The notes: generated by a model from the sequence alone, not told the origin. DNA of 64,000 nucleotides from Nocardia brasiliensis ATCC 700358 (GCF_000250675.2 NC_018681.1:7006001-7070000); one strand, 5' to 3'. Positions 1 to 8,157 are shown, counted from the first letter of the stretch. Numbers and translations are program-made.

Positions 1-429
1 GGCATGGCTCGGCAGGGCGTGCTGCCCCGGCAGCTCGGCCGCGTCCATTCGGGCCGGCGCACGCCGTTCGTGGCAATCCTGTTCACCACGCTGCTCGCGC
101 TCGGCCTGATCGCGTTCGTCGGCGAGGTGCCCGAACTCGGCGGAACCACGGCGCTGCTGCTGCTCGCGGTGTTCACCGTGGTGAATGTCGCCGTTCTGGT
201 GCTGCGGCGAGATCCGGTCTCGCACGAGCATTTCCGGACGCCGACCGCGCTGCCCGTCCTCGGCGCGCTGACGTGCGGCTTCCTGGTGACCCCGTTCACC
301 GATCGCAATCCGCAGCAGTACGTGATCGCCGGCATCCTGCTCGGTATCGGCGTCGTGCTGTGGGGTGTGAACCACTTCGCGATCAAATATCTGCACGCCG
401 AACCATCCGCCGCGGAACCGTCCACGTAG
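1..429 (+). CDS. APC-family amino acid permease, C-terminal part (5' end outside window)
   Basis: The frame is open from the first base, so only the end of the protein is present (about 142 residues). Four hydrophobic stretches are visible, at roughly residues 22-39, 48-67, 83-99 and 108-127. A basic loop of the type RQLGRVHSGRRTPF precedes the first. This is the usual ending of amino acid-polyamine-organocation transporters, which import amino acids across the cytoplasmic membrane. The tail after the last segment is short and hydrophilic. The substrate cannot be read from this part. The ATG at position 4 lies inside the transporter and is not taken as the start. Confidence 0.8.
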   Translation, partial: GMARQGVLPRQLGRVHSGRRTPFVAILFTTLLALGLIAFVGEVPELGGTTALLLLAVFTVVNVAVLVLRRDPVSHEHFRTPTALPVLGALTCGFLVTPFTDRNPQQYVIAGILLGIGVVLWGVNHFAIKYLHAEPSAAEPST

Positions 430-482
430 TGGTCGATCCGCCGGGCCGGATCAGCGGGTGACGCGAAGCGAACCGGTGGGTA

Positions 483-995
483 ATGTGTGCCGAGATGACC
501 AGCATGGACGCTCGTTTCGGTGATGCCACCCGAACCGTGCCCCTCCCCAACCCGTGGGATCTGTCCGCGTACCTCGCCGCCGTCGCCGCGCACCGGGGAC
601 GCTCCATCACCCTGCACACCGCGCCGAAGGCGTTGCTGCACGAGATCGGTTGCGGCGCCGGGGGTCTGTGGGTCGCGCGCACGCACGACGACATCATCGT
701 CCGCGACAGCGAAGCGACCGGACGCAACGCCGACCACATCGTCCTGCACGAGGTGGGGCACATGCTGCTCGGCCACGGCGAGCAGGAGTCGGCGGACACC
801 GATCCACTGCCGCCCTCGCTGGCGGTGTTGCTGCCGGCGATGTCGCCGCGATCGATCAAACATGTGCTGGGCCGCAGCGAATTCGGCGAGGACCGCGAGC
901 GGGAGGCGGAGGTGTTCGCCGATATGACGATGGTCTACGCGACGCTGCCGCGGCGGCGGGCCCGCTCGTTCCGGCTGTTCGGCCGCGGCCGGTAG
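483..995 (+). CDS. ImmA/IrrE-like zinc metallopeptidase domain protein
   Basis: A protein of 170 residues with the zinc-peptidase motif HEVGH at residues 89-93, followed by MLLGHGE. This is the arrangement seen in ImmA/IrrE-type peptidases and in many small actinobacterial proteins annotated that way. These proteins often act beside a helix-turn-helix repressor, but no HTH gene adjoins this one. The second zinc ligand region is probably the later EREAEVFAD stretch, where a glutamate two helical turns from the end fits the family. There is no signal peptide, so it should be cytoplasmic. It converges on the DUF4254 gene with no gap. The target is unknown. Confidence 0.65.
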   Translation: MCAEMTSMDARFGDATRTVPLPNPWDLSAYLAAVAAHRGRSITLHTAPKALLHEIGCGAGGLWVARTHDDIIVRDSEATGRNADHIVLHEVGHMLLGHGEQESADTDPLPPSLAVLLPAMSPRSIKHVLGRSEFGEDREREAEVFADMTMVYATLPRRRARSFRLFGRGR

Positions 996-1466
996 TCACC
1001 GGTCGTCGTAGGGATCGTCCGGTAAGCGGCGGATGCCGTGGCGCAGGTCCTCGACCAGCTGCTGGTAGCCGGCGGCCAGCGCTTCGATGCGCACCCACGC
1101 GTCGTAGAAGACGGCTTCCGGGGCATAGGTCAGCGCGGTGGTCGCCTGCGCGGTCATCTCCGCGAGTCGATCCACCAGCCTGCCGACCGTTTCGGGATGT
1201 TCGACCGCGGCGAGTTCCGGGACGGGCGTGGCCAGGGTGACCCAGCGATCGATGGTGCGTACCAGCTGGATCCGCCGCCGCTCGATCTTGATCGACTCGG
1301 CGGCCGGGGTGCGTTCCCGCGCCAGATGCAGCTGCGCCAGCTCACCGGCGGCCTCCAGCATCGGGTGGTCCGCGTGCGGAAACCCCCGCAGCGCCGCCAG
1401 CAGCAGGTACTTGCCGGGGATGACCCGGTCGTTACCCGAACGGTTCACGTCAGCGGCGCCTGACAC
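996..1466 (-). CDS. DUF4254 family protein
   Basis: A predicted soluble, all-helical protein of 156 residues. It shows the pattern I associate with the actinobacterial DUF4254 family: GKYLLLAALRG near the N-terminus, then AAGELAQLHLARE, then IDRWVTLATPVP. The start used is a GTG at 1466; a second in-frame GTG twenty-one bases further in is possible. No catalytic motif or membrane segment is visible. It ends directly against the convergent zinc-peptidase-like gene. Function is unknown. Confidence 0.65.
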   Translation of the reverse strand: MSGAADVNRSGNDRVIPGKYLLLAALRGFPHADHPMLEAAGELAQLHLARERTPAAESIKIERRRIQLVRTIDRWVTLATPVPELAAVEHPETVGRLVDRLAEMTAQATTALTYAPEAVFYDAWVRIEALAAGYQQLVEDLRHGIRRLPDDPYDDR

Positions 1467-1639
1467 ACATCGATAGCGTGAACGAGAGTGCCCCCCTCCA
1501 CGTCGTTTTCACCCACTTCCGTCGGTCCGACACGCAGCATTCGCCCAGCTCCCCACCAGTCGGCCAACACGCGCATCGAGCTTCGGCTAACTCTGAGTGA
1601 CCACACCTTAATCTGCCACTCGGAAGTAATTTCCTGGGG

Positions 1640-2581
1640 CTATGCCCAACCGACGCGCCGTTGCAGCCAATCCCGGGCAAGTCCGGCGAAGCGCCGTTGA
1701 TGCGTGCGCAGCTTCGGCGAACTCGGTATCGCGGGCTTGCGTGAGTTGGTGGCCCAGTATCCACCCATCGCACAGACCACCGCATCGATGGCCCCCGGAT
1801 CGACGTCGGCGGTGACCGGATGGGTCGCGAGGATCGAGTCGGGATCGACCCCGGCGGCGGCGAACGACGGAGCCAGCAGGGCCAGGTCGACCCAAGCCGC
1901 GCCGCGGCAGGCCCACGCCCAGTCGACCACGAGCACCGCCGCGTCCGCCCGCCGGAGCATATTGCTCGGACTCAGATCGGTGTGCAGCAGCGTTTCCCCG
2001 GAAGCGGCTGCGAGCCAGTGCTTTTCGAGTTCGGCGAGCTGGTCCAGGTGCCGCAGCGACCAGTCGTCCAGGTCGGCGGGCGGGCCTTGCTCGGCAAAGG
2101 TGCGCCACCCGACGAACGCCGAGCCCAGCGCGTCCGCGATGGTCGGCGCGTGCGGCACCGGGTTGGGCGTCAGCACCTGCGCCATGCCCCCGATGGTGCG
2201 CAGCACATCGGCGGCCTCCCCCGGGTCGGCCAACCGCGGATGCACGCCCTCGACCTCGTCGAACGCCGTGACGAACCAGCCGGCGATCTCTTCGCCGAAC
2301 CGGCATCGCGGCGTCGGCACCCGCTCCGGCAGGCACAGCGCGGTCCGCGCCTCCGAGCGGTACGCGGTCGCGAGCTCGTCCGCGACGTCGATCGCCTTCA
2401 CGAAGACCCGTGCGCCGTGTGCCAACCGCACCCGGGCCGCGAGCCCGTGACTGAATCCGCCGCGCTGGCAGACGGCGCGCAGCACCGTGCCGCCGAGCCG
2501 TTCCTCGATACCCGCGCGGACCTCGTGCGGCAGTTGCTCCCAGTCGATCCGGAAGGCGGTGTCCTCCTCGATGCCGGTCAT
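1640..2581 (-). CDS. Aminoglycoside phosphotransferase-family kinase
   Basis: Carries the protein-kinase-like fold of aminoglycoside and choline phosphotransferases. VFVKAI supplies the likely ATP-binding lysine. The Brenner motif HTDLSPSN holds the catalytic aspartate, and VVDWAWA follows as the metal-binding aspartate. Length (313 residues) is normal for the family. The ATG at 2581 was chosen because AGGA lies seven bases upstream; a GTG thirty-six bases earlier is open but less well placed. The substrate could be an antibiotic or a small metabolite, and nothing nearby decides it. It stands alone, upstream of the SDR gene. Confidence 0.75.
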   Translation of the reverse strand: MTGIEEDTAFRIDWEQLPHEVRAGIEERLGGTVLRAVCQRGGFSHGLAARVRLAHGARVFVKAIDVADELATAYRSEARTALCLPERVPTPRCRFGEEIAGWFVTAFDEVEGVHPRLADPGEAADVLRTIGGMAQVLTPNPVPHAPTIADALGSAFVGWRTFAEQGPPADLDDWSLRHLDQLAELEKHWLAAASGETLLHTDLSPSNMLRRADAAVLVVDWAWACRGAAWVDLALLAPSFAAAGVDPDSILATHPVTADVDPGAIDAVVCAMGGYWATNSRKPAIPSSPKLRTHQRRFAGLARDWLQRRVGWA

Positions 2582-2636
2582 GCCGACATCCTGCGGGGTG
2601 ACCGCGCCGATCTCCACCGATTAAGCGGTAGCCCGG

Positions 2637-3392
2637 TCAGCCGGCGTCGGCGAGGTAGTCGGGGCCGCCGACGTAGCTGGTGTGACCGGACTCGGCGGTC
2701 GAGGTGGTGGCTTCGGCTACGGCCGTGGCGAATTCGGAAACGGTGGGCAGCGGGGCCTGCTCGCGCCGGGCCGAAACCGCGTCCGGATTCCGGCGTTCCA
2801 GCAGCTGCACGATGATCGTGCCGTCGATCATGTCGCCGGAAACGATGTGCAGCGGGATGTTTCGCGCGGCGAGCGCGGGAATCATCGCCCGCAGCGCGTC
2901 CTCACCCGCGCGCTTGCTCGCGGCGATGGGCTCGTAGTCGGCGGGCACCGGCTTACGTCCGTGGAAGTGCGCCTGATGGCTCGTGACGAAAACGATCCTG
3001 GCGCCGGAGGGCATGTGCGGCAAGGCGAATCGCACGAGCCGGGTCTGCGCGTCCCGGTTGATCGCCATGGCGTAGCCGGGCGCGGCCTGGCGCTCGAGAC
3101 CGCCCGAGGCGTTGAGGACGAGCACGTCGATCCGGCCGAACTGCGCGACGATGCCCTCGATCAAGGCGCGGGCCGAATCCTCGTCGGAGATGTCCGCGCC
3201 CGCCGTGGACGCGCTGCCTCCGGCGGCCACGATCTCGTCGGCGATCACCTTGGCGCGCTTGAGCTTTTCGCGATAGTTGATGATCACGTGATCGCCGCCG
3301 GCCGCCAGGATCCGGGCCGTTTCCGCACCGATGCCCCGGGACGCGCCCGTGATCAGAACGACCCTCTGTCCGTCTGCTTCGCCCACCGTCAC
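2637..3392 (-). CDS. Short-chain dehydrogenase/reductase with an altered YxxxK motif
   Basis: A Rossmann-fold SDR of 251 residues with the nucleotide motif TGASRGIG (residues 15-22), LNASGG (residues 93-98) and a serine in FVTSHQ (S138). In place of the standard YxxxK the sequence reads DYEPIAASK: lysine 160 is kept, isoleucine 156 sits where the tyrosine is expected, and the nearest tyrosine is Y153. I recall the same pattern in the mycobacterial Rv0484c-like group, so it may be a subfamily trait. It is divergent from an HxlR regulator and shares a palindromic intergenic region with it, which suggests control by that regulator. Substrate unknown. Confidence 0.75.
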   Translation of the reverse strand: MTVGEADGQRVVLITGASRGIGAETARILAAGGDHVIINYREKLKRAKVIADEIVAAGGSASTAGADISDEDSARALIEGIVAQFGRIDVLVLNASGGLERQAAPGYAMAINRDAQTRLVRFALPHMPSGARIVFVTSHQAHFHGRKPVPADYEPIAASKRAGEDALRAMIPALAARNIPLHIVSGDMIDGTIIVQLLERRNPDAVSARREQAPLPTVSEFATAVAEATTSTAESGHTSYVGGPDYLADAG

Positions 3393-3437
3393 CCTCTCGA
3401 TCGCGGGCCCGGCGGCCCGGCGAATTGCTTCTAATTC

Positions 3438-3457
3438 AGAACCACTATGGTAGTTCT
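3438..3457. promoter_or_regulatory. Candidate operator between SDR and HxlR genes
   Basis: An imperfect 20-base palindrome with outer half-sites AGAAC and GTTCT lies in the 67-base divergent gap and ends three bases before the HxlR start codon. HxlR-type repressors commonly bind such sites next to their own genes. The assignment is by position and symmetry only. Confidence 0.45.
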
Positions 3458-3459
3458 AA

Positions 3460-3807
3460 ATGAGAAGTGCAAACGGGGCGACGCCACCGAACGGCGGGCG
3501 AGATCCGGCGAACGCGCCGATCCTCGCCGCAATGGAGCTGCTGGGCCAGCGCTGGATGCTGCGCATCCTGTGGGAATTGGAACCGGGCCGCCTCGGCTTT
3601 CTCGAACTGCGCCGGCGCATGGACAACTGCTCGTCGAGCATGCTCTCCGTCCGCCTCCAGCACCTGCAATCCGCGGGCCTGATCGTCAAGAACGCGGACA
3701 AGTCCTACGAGTTGACCACCGCCGGAACCGGACTCACCGCCGCGCTGCACCCGCTCTGGGACTGGTCCCGGCACTGGCCACCCGCCGAGGGCGAACCGGC
3801 GGTTTGA
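3460..3807 (+). CDS. HxlR-family winged-helix transcriptional regulator
   Basis: A 115-residue protein with the compact HxlR fold: MELLGQRWMLRILWEL at the first helices, then ELRRRMDNCSSSMLSVRLQ as the recognition region and TTAGTGLTAAL in the wing. HxlR proteins are small dimeric regulators that often control a divergent oxidoreductase gene, as here. No cysteine lies in the usual redox-sensing N-terminal position. It most likely regulates the neighbouring SDR gene and itself. Confidence 0.85.
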   Translation: MRSANGATPPNGGRDPANAPILAAMELLGQRWMLRILWELEPGRLGFLELRRRMDNCSSSMLSVRLQHLQSAGLIVKNADKSYELTTAGTGLTAALHPLWDWSRHWPPAEGEPAV

Positions 3808-3840
3808 CCTTCGGCCTACCTGAGACTTCATGATGACCGG

Positions 3841-4899
3841 GTGGCAGAGTCCGGCAGATTGATCACGATCGGCGTGCTCGCGCGAGCCAGCGGGCTCACG
3901 GCGAGCGCGCTGCGCTTCTACGACGACTGCGGGCTCTTGGTGCCCGCCCGCGTCGATCCGCTCACCGGGTACCGGTACTACACCGCGAACCAGCGGGAGC
4001 GCGCGACGCTGATCCGCAGGCTGCGGGCCATCGAGGTGCCGCTCGAGTCGATCGCCGACATCCTGACCGGTGATGCCCGGCGCGCCGAGCAACTCCTGGA
4101 TCGGCACGTGGCCGAACTGCACCGGCGGGCCCGCGCGGCCGAACAGGCCGCGGTGGCGATCAAACAGGCGCTGGCCGGCGACCGGGTCACCGTGCCCGCG
4201 GCGCTGCTCGCCACGGCGTTCGAGCAGGTGCGCTCCGCGACCGCGGTCGATCCCGAGATCCCGGTCCTGGCAGGCATTTCGGTCGAAGTGGACGCCACCT
4301 CGCTGACGCTGACCGCCACCGATCGATACCGGCTCTCGACCAGGAGCGTGGTACCGCGGGAGCGCCAGGGCGCGGACTGGTCCCTGGTCGTCGACGCGCG
4401 CGAACTCGGCCCGATCCTCGAGTGGCTCAGCGAACTCGACGAAATCGTCGCGGCGCCAACGGATCAGGGGCTGCGACTAGTCGGCGCCGGCGAACAGCGG
4501 TACTGCCCCGTGATCGATGAGCGATTCCCTGACTACCGCGCCATGCTGGACGCGCTCGCGCCCCCGCGGCTGCGCGTGGTCACGGCTCGCGAACCGTTGC
4601 TCGCCGCCCTCGAAAGCGACTCGGCCACCGTTCGATTCGCGACCGAACGCGCCGGGCTCACGATTTCGGACGCCCACGGCGCACGTCGATGGTTGCCCGC
4701 CGAGCGCACCGGCCCCGATCTCGCTTTGACTTTCACCACCGCGACGCTGCGCCCGGCGATCCACAGCGCGCTCGGCCCGGATCTCATGATCGACATCGCC
4801 GCCGCCGACCGGCCGGTCGTCGTCCGTTCCGCCATCGACGGCGATCTCACCACCCTTGTCATGCCGACCCATCCCGCCACACCCGAGGAGAACCGATGA
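3841..4899 (+). CDS. MerR-type regulator fused to DNA sliding-clamp-like (DnaN) domains
   Basis: Residues 8-75 form a MerR DNA-binding domain (ITIGVLARASGLTASALRFY, then GYRYYT). A coiled region with many arginines and alanines follows (about 78-115). In place of a normal effector domain, residues 120-347 resemble two domains of the bacterial beta clamp: LAGISVEVDATSLTLTATDR, then FPDYRAML, and an ending LVMPTHP like the clamp terminus. The full clamp has three domains of about 120 residues; only about two fit here. The GTG start follows the HxlR gene by 33 bases, and the stop overlaps the next start (ATGA). The role is unknown; DNA binding plus clamp-like oligomerisation is inference. Confidence 0.75.
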   Translation: MAESGRLITIGVLARASGLTASALRFYDDCGLLVPARVDPLTGYRYYTANQRERATLIRRLRAIEVPLESIADILTGDARRAEQLLDRHVAELHRRARAAEQAAVAIKQALAGDRVTVPAALLATAFEQVRSATAVDPEIPVLAGISVEVDATSLTLTATDRYRLSTRSVVPRERQGADWSLVVDARELGPILEWLSELDEIVAAPTDQGLRLVGAGEQRYCPVIDERFPDYRAMLDALAPPRLRVVTAREPLLAALESDSATVRFATERAGLTISDAHGARRWLPAERTGPDLALTFTTATLRPAIHSALGPDLMIDIAAADRPVVVRSAIDGDLTTLVMPTHPATPEENR

Positions 4900-5405
4900 C
4901 CACGACCGACACCACCATGACCGCCATCACCCATGCGGTGGAACTCGGCCGGGCCGGACAGCCCGACCCCGCTCGCACCGCACTGCTGGAGATCTGGGAT
5001 TCCCTTGGCCCCCAGGGGGATCCACTGCACCGCTGCGCACTCGCGCACTACCTGGCCGACCTGCACGACGACCCGGCCGAGGCGCTCACCTGGGATATCC
5101 GCGCCCTCGACGCCGCCGACAGCCTGACCGACGGCCGGGCCCAGCAGTACCATCCGTCGCTGCAGGTCCGCGGCTTCTATCCGTCGCTGCACCTGAATCT
5201 CGCGGACAATTACCGCAGGCTCGGCTCGTTCGCCGCCGCCCGCCGCGAAATCGCTGCCACCCGTAGGACATTGCCGAACCTGCCGGACAACCCGTACCGC
5301 ACGGTCATCCACACCGCGCTCGCCGAAGTGGAAACAGCCGTGCGGGCCGGCGACACCAGCCCACGCGCGTCCGCCCCAACCGGTCGACCGGACGCCGGTG
5401 CATAG
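4896..5405 (+). CDS. TPR-like helical protein coupled to the MerR-clamp gene
   Basis: A protein of 169 residues read from an ATG that overlaps the preceding stop by four bases, so the two are probably co-translated. It is made of short amphipathic helices (AHYLADLHDDPAEALTWDI, then LNLADNYRRLGSFAAARREI) with the spacing of tetratricopeptide repeats. The C-terminal twenty residues are proline- and alanine-rich and probably disordered. There is no signal peptide or catalytic motif. It may be a protein-interaction partner of the fusion regulator; this rests only on gene order. Confidence 0.6.
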   Translation: MTTTDTTMTAITHAVELGRAGQPDPARTALLEIWDSLGPQGDPLHRCALAHYLADLHDDPAEALTWDIRALDAADSLTDGRAQQYHPSLQVRGFYPSLHLNLADNYRRLGSFAAARREIAATRRTLPNLPDNPYRTVIHTALAEVETAVRAGDTSPRASAPTGRPDAGA

Positions 5406-5444
5406 TGCGACGCCCGCCGTTCTCGGAGCGAATCGGTTTTCCGT

Positions 5445-5463
5445 TCAGGTAAAGCTAACCTTA
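5445..5463. promoter_or_regulatory. Candidate IdeR/DtxR iron box
   Basis: TCAGGTAAAGCTAACCTTA matches 15 of 19 positions of the actinobacterial iron box TTAGGTTAGGCTAACCTAA by eye. It lies 62 bases before the chosen start of the nitrobindin-like gene, a position where an iron-loaded IdeR-type repressor could block transcription. The right half is intact; the left half is weaker. Confidence 0.45.
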
Positions 5464-5525
5464 TTGTCGACTGGATTCGACGGTATGTGAAACCCCCGAG
5501 AACCAACAGGTTTAGGCTGTGCGCC

Positions 5526-6026
5526 GTGGTCGAATCCCAACCGCCAATCGCACCCCATCCCGATATCGCCCCCTTGGCTGCGCTGCTCGGCACCTGGCGC
5601 GGCAACGGACACGGCGAATACCCGACCATCCAACCGTTCGATTATCTGGAAGAAGTCCGGTTCGGTCATCTCGGCCGCCCGTTCCTCACCTACCGGCAGC
5701 GCACCCGCGCGGCCGACGACGGCCGCCCGATGCACGCCGAAACCGGATATCTGCGCTGCCCGCGCCCGGATCGGGTGGAATTGATCTTGGCCCACCCCAC
5801 CGGGATCACCGAAATATGCGAGGGCGCACTGACGGTCGACGACGGCGCGCTGCACCTGGAATTCGACTCGACCAGTATCGGCCGTTCCAGTACCGCGAAA
5901 CTCGTTACCGCACTCGGCCGGACCTTTCAGGTCAAGGGCGACACGATCGACTACACGGTGCGCATGGCCGCGGTCGGCGAGCCGCTGCAACACCACCTCG
6001 CCGCCACGCTGATCCGCGCCGAGTAG
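5526..6026 (+). CDS. Nitrobindin-like heme-binding beta-barrel protein (FABP family)
   Basis: A 166-residue protein with the family signature GTWRGNGHGEYPTI near the N-terminus, alternating beta strands through the body and a late HHLAATL stretch that supplies the likely heme-proximal histidine. It matches the length of M. tuberculosis Rv2717c (164). Members bind ferric heme and have been described as peroxynitrite isomerases. GTG 5526 was chosen because it gives the family length; a GTG at 5487 would add thirteen unconserved residues. A candidate iron box lies upstream, consistent with a heme protein under iron control. Confidence 0.8.
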   Translation: MVESQPPIAPHPDIAPLAALLGTWRGNGHGEYPTIQPFDYLEEVRFGHLGRPFLTYRQRTRAADDGRPMHAETGYLRCPRPDRVELILAHPTGITEICEGALTVDDGALHLEFDSTSIGRSSTAKLVTALGRTFQVKGDTIDYTVRMAAVGEPLQHHLAATLIRAE

Positions 6027-6165
6027 CCGGAAAAATCTCTCCCGATTCGATGGAACCGAACGCCGTCGTGTCGCGTCGAACCAGTATCGGACCCGGACGG
6101 CCGCCGACGTCGTCGTCCTCCGGAGCAGCCGATCCGGTACCGGACGACGACAACGGGAGGACCCG

Positions 6166-6486
6166 ATGGCCGAAGAGCTCCGAGTGCGACCCGATCAGCT
6201 GGACGAGTTCGCCGCCGCACTAGGCGATCTGGCGGGCCAGGTCGGCTCCGCGAAGGACTACGCGGCCACCTGGTTCGCCTTCGGCGACCACGACGGCCGG
6301 ATCTATGCGCAGGTCAAAGGCATGCTCGAGGAAGTACGCCGGAATCTCGAGTCCAACTACGTCCACCTGCGGGAGCTGAGCGAGACAGCGTCGACGGAAC
6401 TCGCCCAGAGTGCCGAGATGTACCGGACCACCGATCTGGCCACGGCGATCCGCCTGGACCGCACCTACGTCGGGGTGCCGAAGTGA
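6166..6486 (+). CDS. EspC-like (DUF2580) type VII secretion target
   Basis: A 106-residue protein that starts with the typical DUF2580/EspC pattern (LRVRPDQLDEFAAALGDLAG) and continues as two long helices. The tyrosine in TAEMY-like position (AEMYRTTDLATA) near the C-terminus resembles the YxxxD/E export signal of type VII substrates. There is no Sec signal peptide, as expected. A good ribosome binding site (GGGAGG) precedes the ATG. It overlaps the next gene, which encodes a WXG-containing protein, so they are probably exported as a pair. No ESX core gene is in the window. Confidence 0.75.
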   Translation: MAEELRVRPDQLDEFAAALGDLAGQVGSAKDYAATWFAFGDHDGRIYAQVKGMLEEVRRNLESNYVHLRELSETASTELAQSAEMYRTTDLATAIRLDRTYVGVPK

Positions 6487-7205
6487 CCGGCCCGGCGGCG
6501 GCCCTGCAGGTTCCCGAGGCCACCGATCCGCTGCCCGGCTGGATTCCCTTCTTCCTCGGCGGGAACTACGTCTCCCCGGCCTACTACATCGGCCAGGCCA
6601 TCCAAAGCATCACCGGCACCGACGTATTCGGCCTGGCCTCGGAGTTCGTCGCGGGTGACTGGGCAGGAGTGAAACAGGCCGCGGACGCCGCGGGGAACCT
6701 GGCCGGATTCAACGCCGCCTTCCACGATTCGCTCGAAACCGAGTGGCAGCGCCTGCTGTCCGAGTCGTGGCGCGGCAACGCCGCCGACCAGGCCCGAGGC
6801 TACTTCCACCACCTCGCGGGCGGCGTCGAATTCCAGGTCACGGCACTTCGGGAGATCGAACGCACCCTGAACAACATCGGCAACTCCATGCTCAATCTGG
6901 CCCGGCTGCTCGGCGACCTGCTGCAGGACATCGTCGATTGGACGATCATGTGGCTGGCCGAAATGGCCGCGGCCGCGGTGCTGTCCTCGACACTGGTCGG
7001 TGCTCCCGGTGCGGCCGCGGCCGCCGCGGTGGCTGCCGCACACGCCGTGATGATCTTCGCCAGGTTCGAGCAGATCCTGACCGTGACGACCGGCGCGTTC
7101 AAAACCGTCGTCGGCCTCGGCGCCACCGCGCTGGAACTGTCCAGCAGACCGCCGAGCGAGCTGCCGCCGCTGGGCACTTCGACCTACAACCACCCTGGAG
7201 CGTGA
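6483..7205 (+). CDS. WXG-motif type VII secretion-associated protein
   Basis: A protein of 240 residues. A helical hairpin around SESWRGNAADQA (residues 93-104) carries the W-x-G turn of WXG100 and PPE-like proteins. It is followed by an amphipathic helix and a hydrophobic alanine-rich stretch (about 155-195) that could enter a membrane. The N-terminal 60 residues are not typical of WXG100 proteins. The GTG start overlaps the EspC-like stop by four bases. The probable role is heterodimer partner of the EspC-like protein and substrate of a type VII system encoded elsewhere. Confidence 0.65.
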   Translation: MTGPAAALQVPEATDPLPGWIPFFLGGNYVSPAYYIGQAIQSITGTDVFGLASEFVAGDWAGVKQAADAAGNLAGFNAAFHDSLETEWQRLLSESWRGNAADQARGYFHHLAGGVEFQVTALREIERTLNNIGNSMLNLARLLGDLLQDIVDWTIMWLAEMAAAAVLSSTLVGAPGAAAAAAVAAAHAVMIFARFEQILTVTTGAFKTVVGLGATALELSSRPPSELPPLGTSTYNHPGA

Positions 7206-7209
7206 CCGG

Positions 7210-7659
7210 ATGCCACAGCAACCCGAGGTCGTCTTCGATGTGGCGCAGGGCGATCTCGGCGCCGCACGCCACCTGCGTCGCTCGCTCGAGGTGCTCGCGT
7301 CCTCGACCGCGGATCCGGAATTGCGCCGCACCCTCGGCGAGGTACTCGCCGGCCGGGCGAGCATGCGCGAATTCGGCAAATCCGACGGGTTCGCACGACT
7401 GCTCGACGGCATCGCCCAGGGCATATTCCATCGAGCGGGCGCGATGTCGGCCGCCGAGCGCGAACGGCTGGCCGCGCTCGGGCAAGCGGAACTGGATCAA
7501 CTGCGCGAATCCGGCGCGCCGCACGATCAACCCGAACCCCCGGCTGCGGTGCGACCCGACACCCGCACACCGCACCGCGACCCGATCGTCGACCCGGGCG
7601 AGCCGGACGCGGACGACCGATACTTCGAGGAACATCGGCGCCGTGGCTGGCTCGAATAA
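7210..7659 (+). CDS. Hypothetical protein of the type VII substrate operon
   Basis: A 149-residue soluble protein starting four bases after the WXG gene, so very likely in the same operon. The first hundred residues are helical and charged (GDLGAARHLRRSLEVLASS). The last fifty are proline- and aspartate-rich, ending DDRYFEEHRRRGWLE. No known domain, signal peptide or membrane segment is seen. Its position suggests a chaperone or accessory factor for the two preceding substrates; this is inference. Confidence 0.55.
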   Translation: MPQQPEVVFDVAQGDLGAARHLRRSLEVLASSTADPELRRTLGEVLAGRASMREFGKSDGFARLLDGIAQGIFHRAGAMSAAERERLAALGQAELDQLRESGAPHDQPEPPAAVRPDTRTPHRDPIVDPGEPDADDRYFEEHRRRGWLE

Positions 7660-7704
7660 CCGCTATCGGGTCTTTTCCTGGCGCGCCACACTTTTCGGCC
7701 GCAC

Positions 7705-8157
7705 GTGACGCGGGCGAATACCGGAATACTGCTCACCCCGCGGCAATTGCGGACCGACCACGGCGCCGGTCCGATCGTGCTCGACTGGACCGATATTTCC
7801 GGCATTCACGCCGCCCATGTCCGCAACAGTCCGGCCGCGCTCGCTACCGCCGCGGCGACAAACATGATCGTCGTCCTGGTCGATGATCCCGCGGTGCTCG
7901 GTCCCGACGATCCGACGACCACACCGGATGGACGTTTCCCCGATGCGGGCTACCTCGCTTATGAAATACCTCATCAGCAAATCGACACCGACCCCACCCT
8001 CGTGTTCCTCACACTGCGTTATTACCTGCACCACGGAGAGCGCCGCCGCGAACTCGGCACCGAGGCTGCGTTGCGCCGATTCCGAAAGGGACATTTCGCC
8101 GCCCCGTGCGATTCCGGCGCCGCAGCAGAACAGACCGATCCGGCGAAATCCGGATAG
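7705..8157 (+). CDS. Hypothetical protein, possibly PH-like fold
   Basis: A protein of 150 residues from a GTG start. It has several beta strands (GPIVLDWTDISGIHAAHV, then MIVVLVDDPAVL) and a C-terminal helix (YYLHHGERRRELGTEAALRR). The strand-rich body and final helix recall small PH-like proteins, but there is no motif to confirm it. It follows the type VII operon by 45 bases on the same strand and may be its last gene. I do not recognise a function. Confidence 0.5.
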   Translation: MTRANTGILLTPRQLRTDHGAGPIVLDWTDISGIHAAHVRNSPAALATAAATNMIVVLVDDPAVLGPDDPTTTPDGRFPDAGYLAYEIPHQQIDTDPTLVFLTLRYYLHHGERRRELGTEAALRRFRKGHFAAPCDSGAAAEQTDPAKSG

